A DNA stretch of 64,000 nucleotides from Antedon bifida (GCA_963402885.1 OY727098.1:20198717-20262716), one strand, 5' to 3'. Shown: positions 18,267 through 28,496, numbered from the stretch's first letter. Translations and numbers: made by a program. Notes: generated by a model from the sequence alone, not told the origin.

Positions 18267-18413
18267 CATTTTTTAAGACATTTTTTAATAATTTACCAAA
18301 AAAGTTAAATAATTAACGTTTGACAAATGAGCATTGAACAACGGATTTATTCGACATGTATTAAACTCGGCACAGACCAGTAATTTCCATATCTTTTTGC
18401 TTTCTGATATATC

Positions 18414-18485
18414 GGCTCGTTGGTCTAGTGGCATGATTCTCGCTTTGGGTGCGAGAGGCCCCGGGTTCAATTCCCGGACGAGCCC
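18414..18485 (+). tRNA. tRNA-Pro(TGG)
   Basis: Consensus; followed by the TCGAAATAATTT spacer class. Confidence 0.95.
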
Positions 18486-18630
18486 CATTTTTTAAGACAT
18501 CGAAATAATTTACCAAAAAAGTGAAATAAATAATGTTTGACGAATGGGCCTTAAACAACGTATTTATTCGACATGTATTAATCTCGGCACAGACCAGTAA
18601 TTTCCATATACTTTCGCTTTATGATATATC

Positions 18631-18702
18631 GGCTCGTTGGTCTAGTGGCATGATTCTCGCTTTGGGTGCGAGAGGCCCCGGGTTCAATTCCCGGACGAGC
18701 CC
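18631..18702 (+). tRNA. tRNA-Pro(TGG)
   Basis: Consensus; ACTTTCGCTTTATG flank. Confidence 0.95.
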
Positions 18703-18849
18703 CATTTTTTAAGACATTTTTAAATAATTTACCAAAAAAGTGAAATAATTAACGTTTGACAAATGAGCATTGAACAACGGATTTATTCGACATGTATTAA
18801 ACTCGGCACAGACCAGTAATTTCCATATCTTTTTGCTTTCTGATATATC

Positions 18850-18921
18850 GGCTCGTTGGTCTAGTGGCATGATTCTCGCTTTGGGTGCGAGAGGCCCCGG
18901 GTTCAATTCCCGGACGAGCCC
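18850..18921 (+). tRNA. tRNA-Pro(TGG)
   Basis: Consensus; TCTTTTTGCTTTCTG flank. Confidence 0.95.
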
Positions 18922-19069
18922 CATTTTTTAAGACATTTTTTAAATAATTTACCAAAAAAGTGAAATAAATAACGTTTGACAAATGAGCATTGAACAACGG
19001 ATTTATTCGACATGTATTAAACTCGGCACAGACCAGTAATTTCCATATCTTTTTGCTTTCTGATATATC

Positions 19070-19141
19070 GGCTCGTTGGTCTAGTGGCATGATTCTCGCT
19101 TTGGGTGCGAGAGGCCCCGGGTTCAATTTCCGGACGAGCCC
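19070..19141 (+). tRNA. tRNA-Pro(TGG), T61 variant
   Basis: First unit of higher-order repeat A (19070 to 20819). Confidence 0.92.
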
Positions 19142-19289
19142 CATTTTTTAAGACATTTTTTAAATAATTTACCAAAAAAGTGAAATAAACAACGTTTGAC
19201 AAATGAGCATTGAACAACGTATTTATTCGACATGTATTAATCTCGGCACAGACCAGTAATTTCCATATCCTTTCGTTTTCTGATATATC

Positions 19290-19361
19290 GGCTCGTTGGT
19301 CTAGTGGCATGATTCTCGCTTTGGGTGCGAGAGGCCCCGGGTTCAATTCCCGGACGAGCCC
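19290..19361 (+). tRNA. tRNA-Pro(TGG)
   Basis: Consensus; CCTTTCGTTTTCTG flank; TCGAAATAATTT spacer follows. Confidence 0.95.
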
Positions 19362-19505
19362 CATTTTTTAAGACATCGAAATAATTTACCAAAAAGTGAA
19401 ATAAATAATGTTTGACGAATGGGCCTTAAACAACGTATATTTTCGACATGTATTAAACTCGGCAGAGAACAGTAATTTCCATATCTTTTTGCTTTCTGAT
19501 ATATC

Positions 19506-19577
19506 GGCTCGTTGGTCTAGTGGCATGATTCTCGCTTTGGGTGCGAGAGGCCCCGGGTTCAATTCCCGGACGAGCCC
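19506..19577 (+). tRNA. tRNA-Pro(TGG)
   Basis: Consensus; its flank carries ACGTATATTTTCG, shared with 21256 and 23650. Confidence 0.95.
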
Positions 19578-19725
19578 CATTTTTTAAGACATTTTTTAAA
19601 TAATTAACCAAAAAAGTGAAATAAATAACGTTTGACAAATGAGCATTGAACAACGTTTTTCTTCGACATGTATTATACTCGGCACAGAACAGTAATTTTC
19701 ATATACTTTCGCTTTATGATATATC

Positions 19726-19797
19726 GGCTCGTTGGTCTAGTGGCATGATTATCGCTTTGGGTGCGAGAGGCCCCGGGTTCAATTCCCGGACGAGCCC
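19726..19797 (+). tRNA. tRNA-Pro(TGG), A27 variant
   Basis: C27 to A breaks the top pair of the anticodon stem (A27/G43). The counterpart at 21476 lacks the change. Confidence 0.9.
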
Positions 19798-19944
19798 CAT
19801 TTTTTAAGACATTTTTAAATAATTTACCAAAAAAGTGAAATAATTAACGTTTGACAAATGAGCATTGAACAACGGATTTATTCGACATGTATTAAACTCG
19901 GCACAGACCAGTAATTTCCATATCTTTTTGCTTTCTGATATATC

Positions 19945-20016
19945 GGCTCGTTGGTCTAGTGGCATGATTCTCGCTTTGGGTGCGAGAGGCCCCGGGTTCA
20001 ATTCCCGGACGAGCCC
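19945..20016 (+). tRNA. tRNA-Pro(TGG)
   Basis: Consensus; TCTTTTTGCTTTCTG flank. Confidence 0.95.
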
Positions 20017-20164
20017 CATTTTTTAAGACATTTTTTAAATAATTTACCAAAAAAGTGAAATAAATAACGTTTGACAAATGAGCATTGAACAACGGATTTA
20101 TTCGACATGTATTAAACTCGGCACAGACCAGTAATTTCCATATCTTTTTGCTTTATGATATATC

Positions 20165-20236
20165 GGCTCGTTGGTCTAGTGGCATGATTCTCGCTTTGGC
20201 TGCGAGAGGCCCCGGGTTCAATTCCCGGACGAGCCC
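20165..20236 (+). tRNA. tRNA-Pro(TGG), C37 variant
   Basis: The loop reads TTTGGCT: G37, next to the anticodon, is C. m1G37 on tRNA-Pro normally protects reading frame, so this copy would lack that site. The counterpart at 21915 is normal. Confidence 0.9.
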
Positions 20237-20384
20237 CATTTTTTAAGACATTTTTTAAATAATTTACCAAAAAAGTGAAATAAATAACGTTTGACAAATG
20301 AGCATTGAACAACGTATTTATTCGACATGTATTAATCTCGGCACAGACCAGTAATTTCCATATCCTTTCGTTTTCTGATATATC

Positions 20385-20456
20385 GGCTCGTTGGTCTAGT
20401 GGCATGATTCTCGCTTTGGGTGCGAGAGGCCCCGGGTTCAATTCCCGGACGAGCCC
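20385..20456 (+). tRNA. tRNA-Pro(TGG)
   Basis: Consensus; CCTTTCGTTTTCTG flank. Confidence 0.95.
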
Positions 20457-20600
20457 CATTTTTTAAGACATCGAAATAATTTACCAAAAAGTGAAATAAA
20501 TAATGTTTGACGAATGGGCCTTAAACAACGTATTTTTTCGACATGTATTAAACTCGGCAGAGAACAGTAATTTCCATATCTTTTTGCTTTCTGCTATATC

Positions 20601-20672
20601 GGCTCGTTGGTCTAGTGGCATGATTCTCGCTTTGGGTGCGAGAGGCCCCGGGTTCAATTCCCGAACGAGCCC
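20601..20672 (+). tRNA. tRNA-Pro(TGG), A65 variant
   Basis: Eighth unit of higher-order repeat A; GCTATATC flank. Confidence 0.9.
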
Positions 20673-20819
20673 CATTTTTTAAGACATTTTTAAATAATTT
20701 ACCAAAAAAGTGAAATAATTAACGTTTGACAAATGAGCATTGAACAACGGATTTATTCGACATGTATTAAACTCGGCACAGACCAGTAATTTCCATATCT
20801 TTTTGCTTTCTGATATATC

Positions 20820-20891
20820 GGCTCGTTGGTCTAGTGGCATGATTCTCGCTTTGGGTGCGAGAGGCCCCGGGTTCAATTTCCGGACGAGCCC
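20820..20891 (+). tRNA. tRNA-Pro(TGG), T61 variant
   Basis: First unit of higher-order repeat B, exactly 1,750 bp after 19070. Confidence 0.92.
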
Positions 20892-21039
20892 CATTTTTTA
20901 AGACATTTTTTAAATAATTTACCAAAAAAGTGAAATAAACAACGTTTGACAAATGAGCATTGAACAACGTATTTATTCGACATGTATTAATCTCGGCACA
21001 GACCAGTAATTTCCATATCCTTTCGTTTTCTGATATATC

Positions 21040-21111
21040 GGCTCGTTGGTCTAGTGGCATGATTCTCGCTTTGGGTGCGAGAGGCCCCGGGTTCAATTCC
21101 CGGACGAGCCC
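21040..21111 (+). tRNA. tRNA-Pro(TGG)
   Basis: Consensus; counterpart of 19290. Confidence 0.95.
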
Positions 21112-21255
21112 CATTTTTTAAGACATCGAAATAATTTACCAAAAAGTGAAATAAATAATGTTTGACGAATGGGCCTTAAACAACGTATATTTTCGACATG
21201 TATTAAACTCGGCAGAGAACAGTAATTTCCATATCTTTTTGCTTTCTGATATATC

Positions 21256-21327
21256 GGCTCGTTGGTCTAGTGGCATGATTCTCGCTTTGGGTGCGAGAGG
21301 CCCCGGGTTCAATTCCCGGACGAGCCC
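21256..21327 (+). tRNA. tRNA-Pro(TGG)
   Basis: Consensus; counterpart of 19506. Confidence 0.95.
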
Positions 21328-21475
21328 CATTTTTTAAGACATTTTTTAAATAATTAACCAAAAAAGTGAAATAAATAACGTTTGACAAATGAGCATTGAA
21401 CAACGTTTTTCTTCGACATGTATTATACTCGGCACAGAACAGTAATTTTCATATACTTTCGCTTTATGATATATC

Positions 21476-21547
21476 GGCTCGTTGGTCTAGTGGCATGATT
21501 CTCGCTTTGGGTGCGAGAGGCCCCGGGTTCAATTCCCGGACGAGCCC
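21476..21547 (+). tRNA. tRNA-Pro(TGG)
   Basis: Consensus counterpart of the A27 variant at 19726. Confidence 0.95.
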
Positions 21548-21694
21548 CATTTTTTAAGACATTTTTAAATAATTTACCAAAAAAGTGAAATAATTAACGT
21601 TTGACAAATGAGCATTGAACAACGGATTTATTCGACATGTATTAAACTCGGCACAGACCAGTAATTTCCATATCTTTTTGCTTTCTGATATATC

Positions 21695-21766
21695 GGCTCG
21701 TTGGTCTAGTGGCATGATTCTCGCTTTGGGTGCGAGAGGCCCCGGGTTCAATTCCCGGACGAGCCC
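21695..21766 (+). tRNA. tRNA-Pro(TGG)
   Basis: Consensus; counterpart of 19945. Confidence 0.95.
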
Positions 21767-21914
21767 CATTTTTTAAGACATTTTTTAAATAATTTACCAA
21801 AAAAGTGAAATAAATAACGTTTGACAAATGAGCATTGAACAACGGATTTATTCGACATGTATTAAACTCGGCACAGACCAGTAATTTCCATATCTTTTTG
21901 CTTTATGATATATC

Positions 21915-21986
21915 GGCTCGTTGGTCTAGTGGCATGATTCTCGCTTTGGGTGCGAGAGGCCCCGGGTTCAATTCCCGGACGAGCCC
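21915..21986 (+). tRNA. tRNA-Pro(TGG)
   Basis: Consensus counterpart of the C37 variant at 20165; TCTTTTTGCTTTATG flank. Confidence 0.95.
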
Positions 21987-22134
21987 CATTTTTTAAGACA
22001 TTTTTTAAATAATTTACCAAAAAAGTGAAATAAATAACGTTTGACAAATGAGCATTGAACAACGTATTTATTCGACATGTATTAATCTCGGCACAGACCA
22101 GTAATTTCCATATCCTTTCGTTTTCTGATATATC

Positions 22135-22206
22135 GGCTCGTTGGTCTAGTGGCATGATTCTCGCTTTGGGTGCGAGAGGCCCCGGGTTCAATTCCCGGAC
22201 GAGCCC
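22135..22206 (+). tRNA. tRNA-Pro(TGG)
   Basis: Consensus; counterpart of 20385. Confidence 0.95.
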
Positions 22207-22350
22207 CATTTTTTAAGACATCGAAATAATTTACCAAAAAGTGAAATAAATAATGTTTGACGAATGGGCCTTAAACAACGTATTTTTTCGACATGTATTA
22301 AACTCGGCAGAGAACAGTAATTTCCATATCTTTTTGCTTTCTGCTATATC

Positions 22351-22422
22351 GGCTCGTTGGTCTAGTGGCATGATTCTCGCTTTGGGTGCGAGAGGCCCCG
22401 GGTTCAATTCCCGAACGAGCCC
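22351..22422 (+). tRNA. tRNA-Pro(TGG), A65 variant
   Basis: Last unit of higher-order repeat B. Confidence 0.9.
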
Positions 22423-22569
22423 CATTTTTTAAGACATTTTTAAATAATTTACCAAAAAAGTGAAATAATTAACGTTTGACAAATGAGCATTGAACAACGG
22501 ATTTATTCGACATGTATTAAACTCGGCACAGACCAGTAATTTCCATATCTTTTTGCTTTCTGATATATC

Positions 22570-22641
22570 GGCTCGTTGGTCTAGTGGCATGATTCTCGCT
22601 TTGGGTGCGAGAGGCCCCGGGTTCAATTCCCGGACGAGCCC
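22570..22641 (+). tRNA. tRNA-Pro(TGG)
   Basis: Consensus; from here to about 23941 the order repeats that of 18414-19797. Confidence 0.95.
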
Positions 22642-22786
22642 CATTTTTTAAGACATCGAAATAATTTACCAAAAAAGTGAAATAAATAATGTTTGACGAA
22701 TGGGCCTTAAACAACGTATTTATTCGACATGTATTAATCTCGGCACAGACCAGTAATTTCCATATACTTTCGCTTTATGATATATC

Positions 22787-22858
22787 GGCTCGTTGGTCTA
22801 GTGGCATGATTCTCGCTTTGGGTGCGAGAGGCCCCGGGTTCAATTCCCGGACGAGCCC
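22787..22858 (+). tRNA. tRNA-Pro(TGG)
   Basis: Consensus; its 3' spacer is about 12 bp short (no TTTTAAGACA), giving a 207 bp unit. Confidence 0.95.
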
Positions 22859-22993
22859 CATTTTTAAATAATTTACCAAAAAAGTGAAATAATTAACGTT
22901 TGACAAATGAGCATTGAACAACGGATTTATTCGACATGTATTAAACTCGGCACAGACCAGTAATTTCCATATCTTTTTGCTTTCTGATATATC

Positions 22994-23065
22994 GGCTCGT
23001 TGGTCTAGTGGCATGATTCTCGCTTTGGGTGCGAGAGGCCCCGGGTTCAATTCCCGGACGAGCCC
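22994..23065 (+). tRNA. tRNA-Pro(TGG)
   Basis: Consensus; TCTTTTTGCTTTCTG flank. Confidence 0.95.
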
Positions 23066-23213
23066 CATTTTTTAAGACATTTTTTAAATAATTTACCAAA
23101 AAAGTGAAATAAATAACGTTTGACAAATGAGCATTGAACAACGGATTTATTCGACATGTATTAAACTCGGCACAGACCAGTAATTTCCATATCTTTTTGC
23201 TTTCTGATATATC

Positions 23214-23285
23214 GGCTCGTTGGTCTAGTGGCATGATTCTCGCTTTGGGTGCGAGAGGCCCCGGGTTCAATTTCCGGACGAGCCC
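23214..23285 (+). tRNA. tRNA-Pro(TGG), T61 variant
   Basis: Fifth full-length T61 copy on the plus side; counterpart of 19070. Confidence 0.92.
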
Positions 23286-23433
23286 CATTTTTTAAGACAT
23301 TTTTTAAATAATTTACCAAAAAAGTGAAATAAATAACGTTTGACAAATGAGCATTGAACAACGTATTTATTCGACATGTATTAATCTCGGCACAGACCAG
23401 TAATTTCCATATCCTTTCGTTTTCTGATATATC

Positions 23434-23505
23434 GGCTCGTTGGTCTAGTGGCATGATTCTCGCTTTGGGTGCGAGAGGCCCCGGGTTCAATTCCCGGACG
23501 AGCCC
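23434..23505 (+). tRNA. tRNA-Pro(TGG)
   Basis: Consensus; counterpart of 19290. Confidence 0.95.
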
Positions 23506-23649
23506 CATTTTTTAAGACATCGAAATAATTTACCAAAAAGTGAAATAAATAATGTTTGACGAATGGGCCTTAAACAACGTATATTTTCGACATGTATTAA
23601 ACTCGGCAGAGAACAGTAATTTCCATATCTTTTTGCTTTCTGATATATC

Positions 23650-23721
23650 GGCTCGTTGGTCTAGTGGCATGATTCTCGCTTTGGGTGCGAGAGGCCCCGG
23701 GTTCAATTCCCGGACGAGCCC
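23650..23721 (+). tRNA. tRNA-Pro(TGG)
   Basis: Consensus; counterpart of 19506. Confidence 0.95.
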
Positions 23722-23869
23722 CATTTTTTAAGACATTTTTTAAATAATTAACCAAAAAAGTGAAATAAATAACGTTTGACAAATGAGCATTGAACAACGT
23801 TTTTCTTCGACATGTATTAAACTCGGCACAGAACAGTAATTTTCATATACTTTCGCTTTATGATATATC

Positions 23870-23941
23870 GGCTCGTTGGTCTAGTGGCATGATTCTCGCT
23901 TTGGGTGCGAGAGGCCCCGGGTTCAATTCCCGGACGAGCCC
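23870..23941 (+). tRNA. tRNA-Pro(TGG)
   Basis: Consensus; counterpart of 19726 without its A27 change. Confidence 0.95.
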
Positions 23942-24088
23942 CATTTTTTAAGACATTTTTAAATAATTTACCAAAAAAGTGAAATAATTAACGTTTGACA
24001 AATGAGCATTGAACAACGGATTTATTCGACATGTATTAAACTCGGCACAGACCAGTAATTTCCATATCTTTTTGTTTTCTGATATATC

Positions 24089-24160
24089 GGCTCGTTGGTC
24101 TAGTGGCATGATTCTCGCTTTGGGTGCGAGAGGCCCCGGGTTCAATTCCCGGACGAGCCC
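24089..24160 (+). tRNA. tRNA-Pro(TGG)
   Basis: Consensus; flank has TCTTTTTGTTTTCTG. Confidence 0.95.
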
Positions 24161-24308
24161 CATTTTTTAAGACATTTTTTTAATAATTTACCAAAAAAGT
24201 GAAATAAATAACGTTTGACAAATGAGCATTGAACAACGTATTTATTCGACATGTATTAATCTCGGCACAGACCAGTAATTTCCATATACTTTCGCTTTAT
24301 GATATATC

Positions 24309-24380
24309 GGCTCGTTGGTCTAGTGGCATGATTCTCGCTTTGGGTGCGAGAGGCCCCGGGTTCAATTCCCGGACGAGCCC
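24309..24380 (+). tRNA. tRNA-Pro(TGG)
   Basis: Consensus; the short 3' spacer (CAGTTTTTTAAATTATT) matches the minus-strand copies at 15997-16484. Confidence 0.95.
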
Positions 24381-24518
24381 AGTTTTTTAAATTATTAACC
24401 AAAAAAGTGAAATAAATAACGTTTGACAAATGAGCATTGAACACCGTATTTCTTCGAAATGTATTAAACTCGGCACACAGACCAGTAATTTCCATATCCT
24501 TTCGCTTTATGATATATC

Positions 24519-24590
24519 GGCTCGTTGGTCTAGTGGCATGATTCTCGCTTTGGGTGCGAGAGGCCCCGGGTTCAATTCCCGGACGAGCCC
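24519..24590 (+). tRNA. tRNA-Pro(TGG)
   Basis: Consensus; flank has an extra CA (CGGCACACAGACC). Confidence 0.95.
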
Positions 24591-24734
24591 CATTTTTTAA
24601 GACATCGAAATAATTTACCAAAAAGTGAAATAAATAACGTTTGACAAATGAGCATTGAACAACGTATTTATTCGACATGTATTAAACTCGGCACAGAACA
24701 GTAATTTCCATATACTTTCGCTTTATGATATATC

Positions 24735-24806
24735 GGCTCGTTGGTCTAGTGGCATGATTCTCGCTTTGGGTGCGAGAGGCCCCGGGTTCAATTCCCGGAC
24801 GAGCCC
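24735..24806 (+). tRNA. tRNA-Pro(TGG), last copy
   Basis: Consensus, with terminator T6; array homology ends about 9 bp further on. Confidence 0.95.
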
Positions 24807-24815
24807 CATTTTTTA

Positions 24816-25919
24816 AGAGAAACTCAAAAGTTCTTTTCAGAACTAATACACGTGGTGTACCGCAAACTTTATATCAACAATATTATTATTATTACTGCAT
24901 TATTCCATTTTTTTTTTTTCATGTTAAAATTAAACTTGGAAATAAAGGTATATACAGTAAAATTTAATGCATTCAAATCTATCAACATTTTTTTTAAACG
25001 TATTGATCTCTGGCTCGTGACACTGTCAAGCCACCGCCGCAATCAATGCGTTACTCATTATTTGTTATTGTGCTAAAAAAGAAATAATAACTATATTCAC
25101 ACTTGAACAATAGGTAATCGTAGATAACAAACTGCATTCATTGATATGATTTAGTTATTGTGATTGTACTGTGGTTGACAACGTTTTGAAGTATAGGTCG
25201 CGCTGTAGCTAAATCTTATAGTTGAATACTACCTGTTGTTTTATATTAATCATTTTGTGGAAGGTAAGTTTGAAGACTTAGCCGAGGCCTAATTGAGTGA
25301 GTTAATTATTCAACTTGCCGCATAATTAATATTTTCAGTTACTCTTCCTCCTCATCTTGTTCCTCCTAAAATGACCAAACTCACGCCGTTTTTTAGATGA
25401 GACAGTGCTTTTAGAACGGGAATTAATTACCGTAGGCCTATTTATACGAATAAACGCTTTGACTAAACGTCTCCCTCGATAAACTCCCTCACCTCCATAG
25501 AACGTCATTTGGAATAAATCCCCCCTCCCACTCCGAATAAAAGCCCCGCCACATGCATTATACACAATATTGAGTTATAAAACATTTCTATTTGTAGTAG
25601 AATTCATTAACTTCTAATGATGTACAATTTTTATTTACACAATTTTAGGGAGAATGTTCATATACCGGGCACTGCCATAAACGCCTTCCCTGTATCAACG
25701 CCTCCACCGAAAAAAACTACTCCTTCGAATAAATGCCCCGCTAAAAAATCTCCTGAACCTGAGCCTCGGGGCGAATAAGTACGGTACTGGGAAAAACCCC
25801 ACCAACCCCCCTCCCAATTTATCTATTCTAATAAGCTCTCTAATATTTCAGTAAAATATAGAGGGCGAAATAGTAGTAAACAATAAAACATGGGCAATAT
25901 TGCATTTCGGGAAGACAAA
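24816..25919. other. Intergenic between tRNA array and DCTN3
   Basis: AT-rich to 25330. From about 25375 to 25790 there is a repeat-like stretch with many variants of CGAATAAANGCCCC and ACGCCTCC on the plus strand, probably part of a dispersed repeat. The DCTN3 promoter should lie in its right end; no TATA box is evident. Confidence 0.5.
25375..25790. repeat. Internally reiterated CGAATAAA/GCCCC repeat
   Basis: Words such as CGAATAAACGC, GAATAAATCCCCCC, CGAATAAAAGCCCCGCC, CGAATAAATGCCCCGC and GCGAATAAGTACGG recur about every 30-70 bp. No terminal structure is clear. It looks like part of a transposon terminal array, but I cannot classify it. Confidence 0.4.
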
Positions 25920-28431
25920 ATGGCAACTGACGATACAATCGCTGCTCTTGAGACAAGATTAAAATTACTGGAATCAAGGGTTTGGAACAGAAATTCTGAC
26001 ACGAACTATGATGATTCAAAAGTATGTGTATTTTTGTATAATATTTATAAAAAATGTGATATTTAATTGCCCGTGTGTATGTAAATAGTACTTCTAAACT
26101 TACGAAAAACGCCCATTTTATTATCGTCAGGCCCAATAATGTCGATGCAGATAAGAGTGAGAGATCTACCGCGCCACCGCCCGTCGTATGGTGTCGGCTA
26201 GTGAAACAACCTTTTGTCATGACCTAGGCCTAGCCACAAACCAAAGCAGAATTTTAGTAGCGCGGTAAGCCTATCTATACAGTACTAAGCCCACATGCCA
26301 TTTATCCCATCTGTCTGCAACAACCTAGGCGCTGCCTAGGCTAGAAAAATAATTAAATTGACCATTTTAAACAATAAATTAAATATCATTTTTGTACTGC
26401 AGTTAGTTGACGACATTCACAACATACGAAAAAGGCTTCACAATGCAGTTCTTGGCAAAGAAAAGATACAGACAATGTGGAAAAGAAGTAAGTAACGTTA
26501 GAGTGTTTTACCTTTAGAGAGACTGTCATTACTTGTATTTATAACCAATTATTTAACCATTAAAAATGTACTGTAAAACAATGATCTCTATTCTTTACAG
26601 TCACTTTCATCAGGATGGATCATATTTGAATTTGACTATAGTATAATATTCCAGAAGCATTATAACATTTATTTCTACCCTTCACTTTTTTTATTTAGAA
26701 ACTAGAGAAGAGTTTAATATATTTTAATGTCATGTTTTAACTGGTTTTTTTTCAGTGGACGAGTTGAAATTTTGCCTAGACCCTGAATCAATTGAAAAGA
26801 TGACAATTTTTGAAGATGCAAAAGCTGATATCATTCTCAATGGTAAATATACTATTTTATATGTATTATACTGTATATATGTACTGGGCCTTCATGAAAC
26901 AAGTTTTTGTATCTAGTGAGGGCCCAGTTATTACACTTAACTGAATATATGTGATGAATAAAAAACAATGTTCATATTTGTTCTCCACAGAGGAAGGCCA
27001 CTTAAAGGAACAAGCCAAACAACTGGAACAAGTTGAACAACTCAAATCTATTTTGGACAGCGACCATTTAAAAGGTGCATTTATTATTTGTACATGAATA
27101 AAATAATAATAGAAAAGATACCCTTCCTAAAAGCAAGGGACGTTTCCTTAATCATGTAATGTTTCATGCGTTGAAACATACATTCATTAACATACAAAAT
27201 TACCCTCCTACGCTGGAGGCCTCTGCAATTTTAGCCTTTTTCGACATATTATAACGCCTGTTTTTTCCTCTAGGCACTGCTCACAGGCTCCCATAAGCTT
27301 GGGGGCCCCTGGGTTTAGCTAGTGAGCGCTCATAGGCGTTATCCCACTGTTAACATATCTACTAAGAAGTTGATGTTTATGTTGTGGCCTAGGCATAACA
27401 ATGCTTGTTTTTCTTTTAGTGTCTTCAAAATCATCAGATAAACTTCAGCCGCTTATAACAGTACAGGTAGACCAACAGGTAAAATTGATCTTTTCTATTG
27501 ATTCAGTTTAATTTGCAATTTGTGATATTTTTATCACTGATAATCAAATTTAATGCCATTCCACATGCAGTTTGGCTTGATAGTGATGTCAAATATCAAA
27601 ATAGTTTTGAAACGTTGACAAAAGAAGTTAAAATGGAAGTTCTAGAATTGTATGCTCAAATGTTTGTAACAGCCTTAGTTGTATTATGTCATAACCAGTG
27701 ATGACATCACAACCACCACTGATGACATCACAACCACCTGCACTATAATTGTGATTTGATGTTTGTAGATATATGTTCATTATAATTTTTCCTTTTAGGA
27801 TAAAGCAGCAAAGTTAGATGAAGAAACTAGACAACTACTTGAAGCCTACAATAATATTGTATCCTTTCAAAAACAATGTAGATATTCTCCAGGTATAAAA
27901 TATATTTTGATTACAATTAAACATGAATCATGATTACATTTTGATTGCAGAAAAAAGAGCCGTTCATAGGATAAAGAGGAATTAAAACTTTCCACAGTTC
28001 TAAGTTCATTGGTTGTGTAAGATTGGTATTTAGTGTGTACCATGGCTCGTACATTCGGCTTTTGAATGAATTGTTTTGGTTGCTAGTTGAGCAAATAGTA
28101 AATTCCATTTCCCAAAAAATTAATGTTCACCATGAGCATTTTGATCTTTATAAAGGCACTATAGAAATGACAATGTTATGTTATAGAATACAAGGCTACA
28201 ATTGATGTTTTTTTATCCATTTCATATTTTTATACAAATATTATTCTCTCAAAATATTATGATATTAATAATAAAATATTTGTTATGTTACAGTTGTTAT
28301 TTGTTATTAATGACATATCTTCCTTAACAATCTACCAGATCACCATGGTATCAAAACAGTTCGTATTATGGGATGAAATTATCACAGCACAGGAAATAAA
28401 ACAAAATCTAAGGAGTAAAGAACATTTATGA
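25920..28431 (+). CDS. DCTN3: Dynactin subunit 3 (p22/p24)
   Basis: Shoulder/sidearm subunit of dynactin, the dynein activator on microtubules. Seven exons join in phase with GT/AG borders: 25920-26021, 26403-26487, 26756-26842, 26991-27074, 27420-27478, 27799-27858 and 28339-28431. They give 189 residues against about 186 in mammals. The family pattern is clear throughout: an N-terminal LETRLKLLESRVW helix, KIQTMWKRMDELKFCLDPE in the middle, and SKQFVLWDEII near the end. The protein is nearly all amphipathic helix, as expected for a coiled-coil sidearm. An in-frame ATG 30 bases upstream (25890) would add ten residues; I prefer 25920 because it fits the family start. A 23 bp tandem repeat begins at the stop codon. 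Confidence 0.93.
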
Positions 28432-28496
28432 AGAGCGCCACCTATTCTATATGAAGAGTGCTACCTATTCTATATGAAGAGCGCCGCCTATTCTCA
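28428..28496 (+). repeat. Three tandem 23 bp units overlapping the DCTN3 stop codon
   Basis: Unit ATGAAGAGCGCCACCTATTC plus TAT, three times with few changes. The TGA stop lies inside the first unit, so the coding sequence ends in the repeat. Confidence 0.85.

Larger units (their letters stand above)
15516..24815. repeat. Tandem tRNA-Pro(TGG) array, 42 full copies and 2 fragments
   Basis: Units of 207-220 bp, each one 72-nt tRNA gene plus an AT-rich spacer. The cloverleaf is complete: acceptor GGCTCGT/ACGAGCC, anticodon loop TTTGGGT (anticodon TGG, reading CCA), T arm CCGGG/CCCGG and discriminator C. Internal promoters are A box TGGTCTAGTGG and B box GGTTCAATTCC. Nearly every copy is followed within 3 bases by a T5-T6 Pol III terminator, and most are preceded by GATATATC with a conserved TCCATAT about 28 bp upstream. 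Ten units left of 17537 are on the minus strand and 34 to the right on the plus strand. Spacer classes differ upstream (TCTTTTTGCTTTCTG, CCTTTCGTTTTCTG, ACTTTCGCTTTATG) and downstream (TTTTTAAATAATTT or TCGAAATAATTT), and their order reveals higher-order repeats. Confidence 0.97.

Noticed and set aside
16626-24678. Dozens of open frames of 64-140 codons with [17 protein letters not shown] or [17 protein letters not shown]
   Set aside because: They are translations across the tRNA-Pro genes and spacers, on the strand antisense to the tRNA. They repeat only because the units repeat, and such peptides are common false proteins in databases.
15516-24815. CRISPR array
   Set aside because: Repeats with regular spacing, but the conserved part is a 72-nt tRNA with Pol III signals and the spacers are themselves homologous; the window is eukaryotic.
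27250-27340. Inverted ATAACGCCT ... AGGCGTTAT pair in a DCTN3 intron
   Set aside because: Only 9 bp arms about 90 bp apart; too weak to call an element.
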